Origin: Serpentinicella sp031432315
GTDB taxonomy: Bacteria > Bacillota > Clostridia > Peptostreptococcales > Natronincolaceae
Direction of reading: 5' to 3'
Length of the DNA stretch: 64,000 bases
Assembly: GCF_031432315.1 (NCBI RefSeq)
Contig: NZ_JAVKGO010000001.1
Location: 186,001 to 250,000, forward strand
Shown here piece after piece: positions 44,560-53,259 of the stretch. Under the pieces are notes generated by a model that made no database searches, was not told the origin of the DNA, and saw only the letters and a list, made by a program, of their open reading frames with translations. Position 1 is the first letter of the stretch. Each line of letters opens with the position of its first letter. The position numbers and the translations under genes are program-made.

Positions 44560-46749
44560 TTGAGAAGGACTAAAATTTGTTGTTTTATAGTGATAATATA
44601 TCTACTACTTTCTCAGTACCAAGTTGCACATGGCAAAACACAATCTAATACAAATGAAGCTATAGATGATAAATTTGTATTAGTTGTGATGAACCGTGTG
44701 CATTATAATGATCTATTAAAAAGCCCAAAGATGAAAAAACTAATGAATGAAGGATCCTTAGGACTTATGAACACAAGGGCCCCGGGAAGGCAAAGTGATC
44801 CTAAGTCTTATCTTACAATAGGGGCTGGAACAAGAGGAGAAGCAGATAAAAAAACAGCGGAATTTAGTCAATTAAAAAAAGAAATTTCAGAAATATATTC
44901 AAGAAGGACAGGCCTTTTGAAAGAAGAAGGTGCTGTAAATTTAGAAATAAATAATTTAATTAGTCAAAATACTAGGGGAGACTATGGTGCTATACCTGGA
45001 AACCTTGGTGAAACACTTTCACAAAATGGTTTAAGTACAGCCCTGTTAGGGAGCAATATTTTAAAAGACAGCAATTTTAATCCAGCAGGATTCATTGCTA
45101 TGGATCAAAAAGGTTATATTGCTCAATCAAAAATAGAAGATCAGTTCATTCAAATAGACCCTGCGAGTCCCATGGGATTTAAAACAGATTATACTAAGTT
45201 ATATGATGCTTTTCAAAAATCATATGAAAAAAATAATTTTATCGTTATTGAAACTGGAGATACATGGAGACTTGATGAGTACGCAGTAAATCTGACAGAA
45301 GAATTATACCAACAACATAAAAACAAGATGATAACGGAACTTGCAGACTTTATTGAAAAAATCATCACAACTCCCCCAAAAAGCACGCCGGTTATGATTC
45401 TATCCCCATATCCTTCAAATGTTTATTCAGAGCAAGGGGATAGACTTACGCCAATCTTGTATTTTGGTCAAGAAAATGTAGCTGGGTTACTTACTTCAAA
45501 TACAACAAGAAGAAAAGGAATCGTTGGGAATATAGACGTTGCACCGACGGTTCTTCAACATTTTAATATAGATTTTAAACAAATGACCGGGAGTCCCATA
45601 ACAAGTATAAAAGAAATAAACCAAGTAGATTACATTTTAGGTCTAAACGAAAAAACTGTTTTTGTTTCAACGAATAGATACAATGTGCTATATAGTTATG
45701 CAACCTTCCACATAATTGTAGCTATGTTAGCAATATTGGTTATTTTACTCAACAATAATTTTTTAGCAAAAAAAATAACAAATAAACTACGAAAATACAT
45801 TTTAGATTTGTTATTAATAAGTGGGCTGATGCCTTGGGCAATGCTGATGATACCGATGTTCCGTATTACTAGCGTGGCACTTACCTATATTCTAATTATT
45901 TTATTGCCCTTAGTCGTTATTTACATTGCAAACATAGTTGCTAAAAGAGACCCGCTTAAATTGTTCATTACAATAACAGGACTGGTATCTTTAAGTATAC
46001 TAACGGATATTTTGCTTGGACAGCAACTTTTAAAACAATCACTTTTAAGCTACGACCCTATAATAGGCGCCCGTTACTATGGACTTGGAAATGAATATCT
46101 AGGCATATTAATCGGATCCTACCTTATTTTCTTGTGTAGTATTAGAGAAAGGTACAGAACTTCCATTAAAAAAATAACTACATTATTTTTTATAGCCCTA
46201 GTACTAATAAGTGCCCCTATATTCGGAGCAAATGTTGGAGGAACAATTACTGCTGCCTTTATTTTTATGTTTACATACTTAAAATTAAAAAATACTGATA
46301 TAAAAATAAAACATATTTACTTTATCCTTTTAATGATAATATTAACTGTAGGAATAATTGCTAGCATTGATCTATTTTTAGTTGACTCAAAGTCCCATTT
46401 AGCCAGGGCAATCAGTCAAGTTAATGATCAAGGAATAGAAGTGATGTTTCAAATTCTAACTCGGAAAATTTCAATGAACTTACGCCTGATTAATGTAACT
46501 GTCTGGAGTAGAGTGCTGCTAACGGCGATAGTTGTATTAGGCATATTGTTTTATAAACCAAAAGGTATTTTAAAAGAAATGAAAAGAAAATACCCTGACA
46601 TTACCGTGGCTTGGAATAGTATTATTCTAGCTTGTATACTTGTTTTCTTAGTAAATGATTCCGGTGTTGTAGCAGCAGCAACAACAAGTATTTATCTTTT
46701 AGTACCATTGCTTTATTTAGTTATTTACCACTTAGAAAATGAATTTTAA
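44560..46749 (+). CDS. Membrane protein with an alkaline-phosphatase-fold external domain
   Basis: No family name is certain. The 729-residue protein begins with a signal-anchor (CCFIVIIYLLLSQYQ), has an external domain of about 345 residues with features of the alkaline-phosphatase/sulfatase fold (VLVVMNRVHYNDL, ARAPG-like TRAPGRQS, YLTIGAGTR, GTLSQNG-type region, NIDVAPTVLQHF near residue 325), then about eleven membrane helices from residue 380 to the end. The classical metal ligands are not clear. Such proteins may be extracellular polymer or lipid enzymes. The start is TTG 44560 with AGGAG nine bases upstream, only two bases after ireB. Confidence 0.8.
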   Translation: MRRTKICCFIVIIYLLLSQYQVAHGKTQSNTNEAIDDKFVLVVMNRVHYNDLLKSPKMKKLMNEGSLGLMNTRAPGRQSDPKSYLTIGAGTRGEADKKTAEFSQLKKEISEIYSRRTGLLKEEGAVNLEINNLISQNTRGDYGAIPGNLGETLSQNGLSTALLGSNILKDSNFNPAGFIAMDQKGYIAQSKIEDQFIQIDPASPMGFKTDYTKLYDAFQKSYEKNNFIVIETGDTWRLDEYAVNLTEELYQQHKNKMITELADFIEKIITTPPKSTPVMILSPYPSNVYSEQGDRLTPILYFGQENVAGLLTSNTTRRKGIVGNIDVAPTVLQHFNIDFKQMTGSPITSIKEINQVDYILGLNEKTVFVSTNRYNVLYSYATFHIIVAMLAILVILLNNNFLAKKITNKLRKYILDLLLISGLMPWAMLMIPMFRITSVALTYILIILLPLVVIYIANIVAKRDPLKLFITITGLVSLSILTDILLGQQLLKQSLLSYDPIIGARYYGLGNEYLGILIGSYLIFLCSIRERYRTSIKKITTLFFIALVLISAPIFGANVGGTITAAFIFMFTYLKLKNTDIKIKHIYFILLMIILTVGIIASIDLFLVDSKSHLARAISQVNDQGIEVMFQILTRKISMNLRLINVTVWSRVLLTAIVVLGILFYKPKGILKEMKRKYPDITVAWNSIILACILVFLVNDSGVVAAATTSIYLLVPLLYLVIYHLENEF

Positions 46750-46826
46750 CTACAAAGACATATATTTTAATTAATATGAAGCCATGAATTTTCTCATAGC
46801 ATTCATTACCTATGGAGTGTTTAATA

Positions 46827-47777
46827 TTGGAAAAAATAAAACTGGGAAATACCCTGTTGAATGTTTCAAAATTATGCTTTGGAACATTAACAATGGGCCC
46901 ACTACAAGCAAACCTAAGTCCAAAAGAGGGCGGTAGACTTTTGACCTATGCCTTACAGCAAGGAATAAACTTTCTAGACACAGCAGAGCTGTACGAAACC
47001 TATGACCATATAAAATGTGCATTAGAAAACATACCTAGGCAGGAACTGGTTATAGCTACAAAATCCTACGCTTATAGTAAAGAGACTGCAGAAGCAAGCT
47101 TAAATAAAGCACTAAAAGAAATGGATACCGACTATGTGGATATATTTTTATTACATGAGCAAGAGAGTATACATACAATAAGAGGGCACTATGAAGCCTT
47201 AGAATATTTTATAAGAAAAAAAGAACAAGGGTATATAAAAGCTTTAGGCTTATCAACCCATAGAATTGAAGCTGTAGAAGCATCTTTAAAAATAAAAGAA
47301 ATAGAAGTACTCCATCCAATCGTTAATATGTTTGGACTAGGTATACAAGATGGAAATATAGAAACAATGCTTAAAACCTTAGAACAAGCCTACCAACAAG
47401 GCAAAGGTATTTATGGCATGAAACCCCTAGGTGGGGGGAACTTTATAAAAGACTATAAAAAATGCTTAGAATTTGTATTAAATATAAAACCTTTACACGC
47501 CGTTGCAATAGGGATGCAAACAATAGAAGAAATCCAAGCGAATGTACTGACCACTTTGAAAAAAGAAATTGACACAGCAATTTTAAATAAAATTAACAAA
47601 AAAAATCGCAAATTAATTATTCAAGACTGGTGCGAAACTTGTGAAAATTGTATACAGGCATGCAGCCATAAAGCTTTATCAAAGCAATCAACTCAAATTA
47701 AAATAGATCATAGCAAATGTGTATTATGCGGTTATTGTGCAAAATATTGTCCGCATTTTTGCATTAAGGTAATTTAG
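46827..47777 (+). CDS. Aldo/keto reductase with C-terminal 2x[4Fe-4S] ferredoxin domain
   Basis: The 316-residue protein has an AKR barrel (LCFGTLTMGPLQ, the catalytic D and Y in NFLDTAELYETY, the lysine in IATKSYAY, LLHEQE) and a C-terminal bacterial ferredoxin-like region with two cluster motifs, CETCENCIQAC and CVLCGYCAKYC. This fusion is common in anaerobes; electron donor and substrate are unknown. I start at TTG 46827 (EKIKLGNTLLNVSKL), seven bases after GGAGTG; ATG 46812 would overlap that site. ruvX follows after 10 bases. Confidence 0.88.
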   Translation: MEKIKLGNTLLNVSKLCFGTLTMGPLQANLSPKEGGRLLTYALQQGINFLDTAELYETYDHIKCALENIPRQELVIATKSYAYSKETAEASLNKALKEMDTDYVDIFLLHEQESIHTIRGHYEALEYFIRKKEQGYIKALGLSTHRIEAVEASLKIKEIEVLHPIVNMFGLGIQDGNIETMLKTLEQAYQQGKGIYGMKPLGGGNFIKDYKKCLEFVLNIKPLHAVAIGMQTIEEIQANVLTTLKKEIDTAILNKINKKNRKLIIQDWCETCENCIQACSHKALSKQSTQIKIDHSKCVLCGYCAKYCPHFCIKVI

Positions 47778-47787
47778 GAGGAATATC

Positions 47788-48207
47788 ATGGAACGTATTA
47801 TGGGATTAGATGTAGGAGACAAAACAATCGGTGTAGCATTAAGTGATTTAATGGGATGGACAGCCCAAGGTTTAAAAACAATATTTAGAAAAAGTAAAAA
47901 ACAGGATTTCTTAGAGCTAAAAGAAATAGCAACACAAAATGATGTTAAAAAAATTGTTATCGGACTACCTAAAAATATGAATGCAACATTAGGACCCCAG
48001 GGAGAAAAGGTATTAAAGTTTAGTGAGGATTTAAAAAAACAACTCGACATAGAAATCGTACACTGGGATGAAAGATTAAGTACCGTAGCAGCCGAGAGAT
48101 CACTTATCCAAGCGGATGTTAGTCGTAAAAAAAGAAAAGCGGTTATAGATAAAATGGCAGCAGTTTATATTTTACAAGGTTACTTAGATCGACAACAAAC
48201 AAATTAA
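47788..48207 (+). CDS. ruvX: Holliday junction resolvase-like protein RuvX/YqgF
   Basis: YqgF/RuvX has an RNase H fold and is implicated in 16S rRNA 5' processing and possibly junction resolution. The 139-residue protein has the GLDVGDKTIGVALSD start with its acidic residue, VIGLPKNMNAT, and HWDERLSTVAAER with the second acidic site. ATG 47788 has a TAGGAGGAA site. The alaS-ireB-ruvX-DUF1292 set is conserved in Firmicutes; here two genes are inserted between ireB and ruvX. Confidence 0.95.
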   Translation: MERIMGLDVGDKTIGVALSDLMGWTAQGLKTIFRKSKKQDFLELKEIATQNDVKKIVIGLPKNMNATLGPQGEKVLKFSEDLKKQLDIEIVHWDERLSTVAAERSLIQADVSRKKRKAVIDKMAAVYILQGYLDRQQTN

Positions 48208-48283
48208 TTATAAAAATTAGTGTTTTTTCTTGAAATTTGGTATATAATACAAATAAGCTTAAGAATAGAAAGGAGTTTTTAAA

Positions 48284-48559
48284 ATGGAAGAAAGAGATGA
48301 TTTAATTACGCTAGTCGATGAGGATGGCGTTGAGCAAGATTTTGATGTAATTATGACTTTAGAAGTTGAAGAAAAAGAATATGCGATTCTCTCTCCAGTA
48401 GACGCAGATGAAGAAGAGGATGCTTACATATTTAAATTAGTTGAAGATGGAAAAGGCGAATATATTTTAGAAGCGCTAGAAGATGATGATGAATATACAA
48501 ACGTTGTTGCGGCATACGAAGCTATAGTTGAAGAAGAAATAGGCCGAGAAGAAGAGTAA
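48284..48559 (+). CDS. DUF1292 protein (YrzB-like)
   Basis: The 91-residue, strongly acidic protein fits DUF1292: DLITLVDEDGVEQDFDVIMTLEVEEKEYAIL, then YIFKLVEDGKGEYILEALEDDDEY (split across residues 43-76). It is a conserved Firmicutes protein of unknown function always near ruvX and ireB. ATG 48284 has a GAAAGGAG site. A short terminator follows. Confidence 0.9.
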   Translation: MEERDDLITLVDEDGVEQDFDVIMTLEVEEKEYAILSPVDADEEEDAYIFKLVEDGKGEYILEALEDDDEYTNVVAAYEAIVEEEIGREEE

Positions 48560-48576
48560 CAAATAACAGTATATTT

Positions 48577-48612
48577 AAAAAGAGATGGGCTTATGCCCAT
48601 CTTTGTCTTTTT
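48577..48612 (+). terminator. Intrinsic terminator
   Basis: AGATGGGC (48583-48590) pairs with GCCCATCT (48595-48602), followed by TTGTCTTTTT. Confidence 0.8.
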
Positions 48613-48624
48613 AATTAGAAAACA

Positions 48625-48653
48625 TTGACATACCCTTTAAATATAGATATAAT
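48625..48653 (+). promoter_or_regulatory. Consensus sigma-A promoter for fur
   Basis: Perfect TTGACA (48625-48630), 17 bases, perfect TATAAT (48648-48653). Confidence 0.85.
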
Positions 48654-48697
48654 ACTACATGAAAAGAGTTTTTAATTGAGAATAGCAGGTGATATAT

Positions 48698-49132
48698 GTG
48701 GACAATTTATTAGAGACAATTAAAGAAAAACTTAAAGAAGAAGGCTTAAAATTAACGCCTCAACGAAGAGCAACCCTTGAAGTAATTATTAATAGTCAAG
48801 GGAAACATCTAACTACAGAGGAAATATATGATGAAGTCAAAGTTAATTGTCCAGAGATTGGATTAGCTACTGTTTATAGAACCTTACAACTATTAGATGA
48901 GCTTTCCATAATATCAAAAATTAATTTAGACGATGGCTGCAGCCGATATGAGCTTAACACCCACGATGATGACCACCAACATCATCACCTTATTTGTCAG
49001 CAATGTGGTCATATTATAGAAGTAGAACTAGATCTATTAGAACATCTTGAAGAAGAAATTGAAAAAAACTACGACTTTAAAATACATGATCATAAAGTTA
49101 AATTTTTCGGATTTTGTTCAAAATGCTGTTAG
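48698..49132 (+). CDS. fur: Fur-family metal-dependent repressor
   Basis: Fur-family proteins repress metal-uptake or peroxide genes with bound metal. The 144-residue protein has the winged helix GLKLTPQRRATLEVI and GLATVYRTLQLLDEL, the HHHLICQQCGH metal region and the C-terminal CSKCC, so both structural-zinc CxxC pairs are present (CQQC and CSKC). Fur, PerR and Zur cannot be told apart safely. The start is GTG 48698, just after AGGTGAT; GTG 48689 overlaps the site. The terminator overlaps the stop codon region. Confidence 0.9.
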   Translation: MDNLLETIKEKLKEEGLKLTPQRRATLEVIINSQGKHLTTEEIYDEVKVNCPEIGLATVYRTLQLLDELSIISKINLDDGCSRYELNTHDDDHQHHHLICQQCGHIIEVELDLLEHLEEEIEKNYDFKIHDHKVKFFGFCSKCC

Positions 49133-49161
49133 CCTTGTAGTTACTTCTACGGGCTTTTTTA
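49132..49161 (+). terminator. Intrinsic terminator of fur
   Basis: GCC..GTAG (49132-49140) pairs with CTACGGGC (49147-49154), then six T residues. Confidence 0.75.
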
Positions 49162-49447
49162 TTTGTGGAAATATCCTAACTGTTTTAAAATGAGAAAACA
49201 ATTATTTTTATTTGACTAATAATTCAAGTATATAAAATTCGCATTTATTTATAACCTATTTTAAAATGACCAAGGGATAAAAAATTAAATTATTCTACAT
49301 ACTATCTATATAAAAAAGCGCTATAATTATAAAAATTATAACTTAATTATAAAAAACAAACTTGAATGTAATGATAGATAAATCTATTTTTATATAAAAT
49401 AAAACTTTAAAAAAACGTACGGAAAAATTAAAAGGAGTGATTTAGCA
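49162..49447 (+). other. AT-rich upstream region of RNase J
   Basis: About 285 bases without a gene. It contains short A/T palindromes around 49320-49350 (TATAATTATAA with TTATAATTATA-like copies) and no promoter with a good -35. I see no RNA family. Confidence 0.4.
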
Positions 49448-51109
49448 TTGAATCGTAAAACAGAAAAAATTAGAGTCATACCATTAGGAGGATTAAATGA
49501 AATTGGGAAAAACATGACTGCAATAGAGTATAAAGACGAGATACTTATTGTGGATTGTGGCCTAAGCTTTCCAGAGGACGAAATGCTTGGTATTGACATT
49601 GTTATCCCAGATATTTCTTATTTAATTAAAAATCAAGAAAAAGTAAAGGGAATTGTATTAACCCATGGTCACGAAGATCATATCGGGGCACTACCTTATG
49701 TACTCAAACGAATTAATGTGCCGGTTTATGGATCAAGATTAACATTAGGACTTGTAGAGTTTAAACTTAAAGAACACAAAATGTCCGACGTTGTCACTCG
49801 TAGAGTCGATCCAGGAGATAAAGTAACCATTGGAACTTTTGATGTTGAGTTTATAATATCAACCCACAGTATTCCTGATGCTTGTGCACTGGCAATACAT
49901 ACGCCACTAGGAGTTATTTTTCACACAGGAGACTTTAAAATTGACTACACACCAATTGGGGATATGATTGACCTGCATAAAATAGCAGAACTAGGTCAAA
50001 AAGGTGTTCTTTTAATGCTGGCAGATAGTACAAATGTTGAAAGAGCAGGAACGACAATGTCTGAAAGAAGTGTTGGTCAAACCTTTGAAAAGGTTTTTGG
50101 CAATACAACTAGCCGTATTATTGTAGCAACCTTTGCATCAAACGTACATCGTATACAACAAATTGTAGATGCCGCATTTAAATTCAATAGAAAAATTGTC
50201 GTGTCTGGTAGAAGTATGGTAAACGTTGTTTCTGTAGCCCATGAGCTAGGAGCCCTTAATATACCAGATGGGATGATCATAGACGTTAATGATATGGATA
50301 AATATAACGATGATGAAATCGTAATCGTAACAACAGGAAGCCAAGGAGAGCCAATGGCAGCCCTTTCAAGAATGGCTAGCTCTGATCATAGAAAACTAGA
50401 CATAAGACCAGGAGATACAGTTGTTATTTCAGCAACACCAATTCCAGGTAACGAAAAGTCAGTTACAAGAGTGATTAATCAACTATTTGAAAAAGGTGCT
50501 GACGTAATATACGAAAGTTTAGCCGACGTTCATGTATCCGGCCATGCTTGTCAAGAAGAACTGAAATTAATGCATCGATTAGCCCAACCTAAATATTTCA
50601 TGCCAGTTCACGGTGAGTTTAGACATCTTAAACAACATGGTAAACTAGCCGAAAGTTTAGGGATGGATAAAGAAAATATATTTACGATGCAAAACGGTTC
50701 CGTATTAGAAATAGGACAGAATTTTGCAAAACTAAATGGCAGTGTACCATCCGGCAGAGTGTTAGTAGATGGTTTAGGAGTAGGAGACGTAGGTAACATC
50801 GTACTAAGAGATAGAAAACATCTTTCTGAAGATGGTCTAATGGTGGTTGTTGTAACAATCAATAAAGCAACTGGAAAAATAGCAGCAGGACCAGATATTA
50901 TCTCAAGAGGTTTTGTTTATGTAAGAGAGTCAGAATACTTACTAGAAGAAGCGAAAAAAGTCATTAAAACCGCCCTACAAAAATGTGAGGAACAAAATAT
51001 CACTGAGTGGTCTCAACTTAAAAATGCAATTAGAGACAGCTTAAAAGATTTCTTATATAGCAAAACCAAAAGAAGACCGATGATATTACCAGTAATTATG
51101 GAAGTATAA
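49448..51109 (+). CDS. rnj: Ribonuclease J
   Basis: RNase J is a metallo-beta-lactamase/beta-CASP nuclease with endo- and 5'-exoribonuclease activity, central to Gram-positive RNA decay. The 553-residue protein has PLGGLNEIGKNMT, the metal motif THGHEDHIGALPY near residue 75, the beta-CASP signatures (FASNVHRIQQ, VISATPIPGNE) and the C-terminal domain. The start is TTG 49448, seven bases after AAAGGAGTGA. Only one copy is seen here. Confidence 0.96.
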   Translation: MNRKTEKIRVIPLGGLNEIGKNMTAIEYKDEILIVDCGLSFPEDEMLGIDIVIPDISYLIKNQEKVKGIVLTHGHEDHIGALPYVLKRINVPVYGSRLTLGLVEFKLKEHKMSDVVTRRVDPGDKVTIGTFDVEFIISTHSIPDACALAIHTPLGVIFHTGDFKIDYTPIGDMIDLHKIAELGQKGVLLMLADSTNVERAGTTMSERSVGQTFEKVFGNTTSRIIVATFASNVHRIQQIVDAAFKFNRKIVVSGRSMVNVVSVAHELGALNIPDGMIIDVNDMDKYNDDEIVIVTTGSQGEPMAALSRMASSDHRKLDIRPGDTVVISATPIPGNEKSVTRVINQLFEKGADVIYESLADVHVSGHACQEELKLMHRLAQPKYFMPVHGEFRHLKQHGKLAESLGMDKENIFTMQNGSVLEIGQNFAKLNGSVPSGRVLVDGLGVGDVGNIVLRDRKHLSEDGLMVVVVTINKATGKIAAGPDIISRGFVYVRESEYLLEEAKKVIKTALQKCEEQNITEWSQLKNAIRDSLKDFLYSKTKRRPMILPVIMEV

Positions 51110-51123
51110 AATAGAAAACAAAT

Positions 51124-51163
51124 CAGTCAGTGTACGATACACATCGTATCCTGACTGTTTTTT
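51124..51163 (+). terminator. Intrinsic terminator of rnj
   Basis: CAGTCAG (51124-51130) pairs with CTGACTG (51151-51157), with an inner TACGAT/ATCGTA stem, then TTTTTT. Confidence 0.88.
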
Positions 51164-51184
51164 ACTCAAAAAGGAGTGGTATGC

Positions 51185-51829
51185 TTGAGTGAAATCACAC
51201 ATTCATACGTTGAGAATTACATTCGTTCAATACTTCCGGATCAAGAAGGACTATTGAAAGAAATGGAGCAGTACGCTAATGATAACCATGTACCCATTGT
51301 TCACAAAGAAGTAGCAGCACTAATCAAAGTGCTAACAAAATCAGTACAAGCAAAAAAAGTACTTGAAGTAGGTATGGCAATAGGTTATTCCTCAATGATT
51401 TTTATTGAATCAATGGGAAAAGATGGGCACATCACAACAATAGAACGGGATGATAAAATGTATGAGCTAGCACTAAATTACATAGAAAAAGCCGGTATAG
51501 CAAATCAAGTAAAAATCATAAAAGAGGATGCCCTGGAAGTACTAAAACATCTAGAGGGAACATATGACCTGATCTTTCTTGATGGCGCAAAAGGACACTA
51601 CAATGAGTTTCTTGAGGATTGTCTACGGCTTCTAAAAAAGGGTGGGATTATCATTTCCGATAACATCCTATTCAAAGGAATGGTTGCAACGGATGACTTA
51701 GTCACACGAAGAAAAAGAACCATCGTAAATAGAATGAGAGACTACTTATCCTACATAAGTCATCATCCCAAATTAGAAACGAGTATTTTGCCAATAGGTG
51801 ATGGTGTAGCGATTAGTTATAAAAAGTAG
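51185..51829 (+). CDS. trmR: tRNA 5-hydroxyuridine methyltransferase TrmR (YrrM)
   Basis: TrmR methylates 5-hydroxyuridine at tRNA position 34 to 5-methoxyuridine in B. subtilis. The 214-residue class I methyltransferase has the SAM motif VLEVGMAIGYSS near residue 60, TTIERDDKM, DLIFLDGAKGHY, and GGIIISDNILFKG, all typical of the O-methyltransferase 3 family. The specific assignment rests on the adjacent trhP, which makes the substrate. The start is TTG 51185, about nine bases after AAAAGGAG; the closer GTG 51176 overlaps that site. Confidence 0.85.
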   Translation: MSEITHSYVENYIRSILPDQEGLLKEMEQYANDNHVPIVHKEVAALIKVLTKSVQAKKVLEVGMAIGYSSMIFIESMGKDGHITTIERDDKMYELALNYIEKAGIANQVKIIKEDALEVLKHLEGTYDLIFLDGAKGHYNEFLEDCLRLLKKGGIIISDNILFKGMVATDDLVTRRKRTIVNRMRDYLSYISHHPKLETSILPIGDGVAISYKK

Positions 51830-51839
51830 GAGGGATTAC

Positions 51840-53087
51840 ATGGACAAAGTAGAACTGTTAGCCCCTGCAGGAGATTTAGAAAGACTAAAAATAGCAGTAT
51901 TATATGGTGCCGATGCGGTTTACGTTGGCGGCGAGATTTTTGGTATGAGAGCCGCAGCGAAAAACTTTACCATAGAGCAATTAAAAGAAGGGGTAGAGTT
52001 TGCCCATGCTTACGGAAAAAAAGTTTTTGTAACCGCAAACATCATCCCCCACAATGAAGACCTAGATGCCCTACCAGAATACCTAAAAGCTATAGAAGAA
52101 ATAAATGTAGATGCGGTTATCGTAGCTGATCCAGGTACATTTTCTACCGTCAAAGAAATAGTGCCAAACATGGAAGTACATATTAGTACCCAAGCAAACA
52201 ATACAAATTATATGACCATAAATTTTTGGCATAAACTTGGTGCAAAAAGAGTTGTGCTAGCAAGAGAACTAGCCTTTGAAGAAATCAAAGAAATAAGAGA
52301 ACACATTGACAAAGACTTAGACCTAGAAGCCTTTGTCCACGGAGCAATGTGCATGTCCTACTCCGGACGTTGTCTACTAAGTAACTACATGACGGGACGA
52401 GATGCCAATCGAGGTGAGTGTGCCCAACCCTGTCGTTGGAACTACCACCTAGTAGAAGAAAAGCGCCCTGGGGAATACATTCAAGTTTTTGAAGATGAAA
52501 AGGGAACTTATTTTATGAATTCAAAGGACCTATGCATGATCGAGTACATTCCACAGATTATTCAATCCGGGATTAATAGCTTAAAAATCGAAGGCAGAAT
52601 GAAAACTTCCTATTACGTTGCTGTTGTTGTTAGGGCTTACCGTATGGCAATTGATGCCTATTACGAAGATCCAAACAGTTGGCACTTTAAACAAGATTGG
52701 TTACATGAAATAAAAACCGTTAGTCATAGAGATTTAACAACAGGATTTTATCTTAACAAACCAGATCATACAGATCATATCTATGATAGCAATAAAAGCT
52801 ATGTTCGAGGATATCAATTTATTGGACTTGTGTTAGACTATGATAAAGAAACCCAAATTGCTACAATAGAGCAAAGAAATCGTTTCTATAGTAGTGATGA
52901 GATCGAAATCATAGGACCAGGAAAAGTACAATACAAAACCAAAGTAGGAGAAATGACAGACAAAGAAGGGAATGTCGTAGAAGTAGCACCCCACCCAAAA
53001 CAAATTTTAAAAATAAAAGTACCCTTTGACCTAAAACCCTACTATATCTTAAGAAAAGAACTTAAAGAAGAACAACAATTAAAATAA
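51840..53087 (+). CDS. trhP: tRNA U34 hydroxylase TrhP (peptidase U32 family)
   Basis: TrhP uses prephenate-linked chemistry in hydroxylating tRNA U34. The 415-residue U32 protein starts VELLAPAGDLERLKIAVLYGADAVYVGG, has the HGAMCMSYSGRCLLSNYMTGRDANRGECAQPCRW Cys cluster (residues about 168-200, Fe-S type) and EGRMKTSYYVA. B. subtilis has two such genes (yrrN, yrrO) after trmR; only one full-length gene is present here. ATG 51840 follows AGGAGGG within the end of trmR. Confidence 0.9.
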   Translation: MDKVELLAPAGDLERLKIAVLYGADAVYVGGEIFGMRAAAKNFTIEQLKEGVEFAHAYGKKVFVTANIIPHNEDLDALPEYLKAIEEINVDAVIVADPGTFSTVKEIVPNMEVHISTQANNTNYMTINFWHKLGAKRVVLARELAFEEIKEIREHIDKDLDLEAFVHGAMCMSYSGRCLLSNYMTGRDANRGECAQPCRWNYHLVEEKRPGEYIQVFEDEKGTYFMNSKDLCMIEYIPQIIQSGINSLKIEGRMKTSYYVAVVVRAYRMAIDAYYEDPNSWHFKQDWLHEIKTVSHRDLTTGFYLNKPDHTDHIYDSNKSYVRGYQFIGLVLDYDKETQIATIEQRNRFYSSDEIEIIGPGKVQYKTKVGEMTDKEGNVVEVAPHPKQILKIKVPFDLKPYYILRKELKEEQQLK

Positions 53088-53093
53088 ACGCTT

Positions 53094-53117
53094 GTTATCC
53101 TGAACTTCTTAAAGAAT
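53094..53117 (+). repeat. Diverged copy of the 56.8 kb intergenic repeat core
   Basis: By eye 18 of 24 bases match the core unit at 56761-56784, including CTGA, CTTC and AAGAAT. It lies directly after trhP. This could be chance or a decayed copy. Confidence 0.4.
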
Positions 53118-53211
53118 AATATTTTAAATAAAGCAGTTTCGAATTCATTCGAAAGTAACACCCATCTGGATTTATTCAAAATATATCAAACTTAAATTAA
53201 GTACTAAGTTT

Positions 53212-53253
53212 ACCCCCTAGATTATTTGTTAATAATAACAATAGTCAGGGGGT
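53212..53253 (+). promoter_or_regulatory. Shine-Dalgarno-masking hairpin before the PBP gene
   Basis: ACCCCCT (53212-53218) pairs perfectly with AGGGGGT (53247-53253), which contains the ribosome site, and TTGTTA (53226-53231) with TAACAA (53236-53241) forms an inner stem. Confidence 0.5.
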
Positions 53254-53259
53254 TTACCT

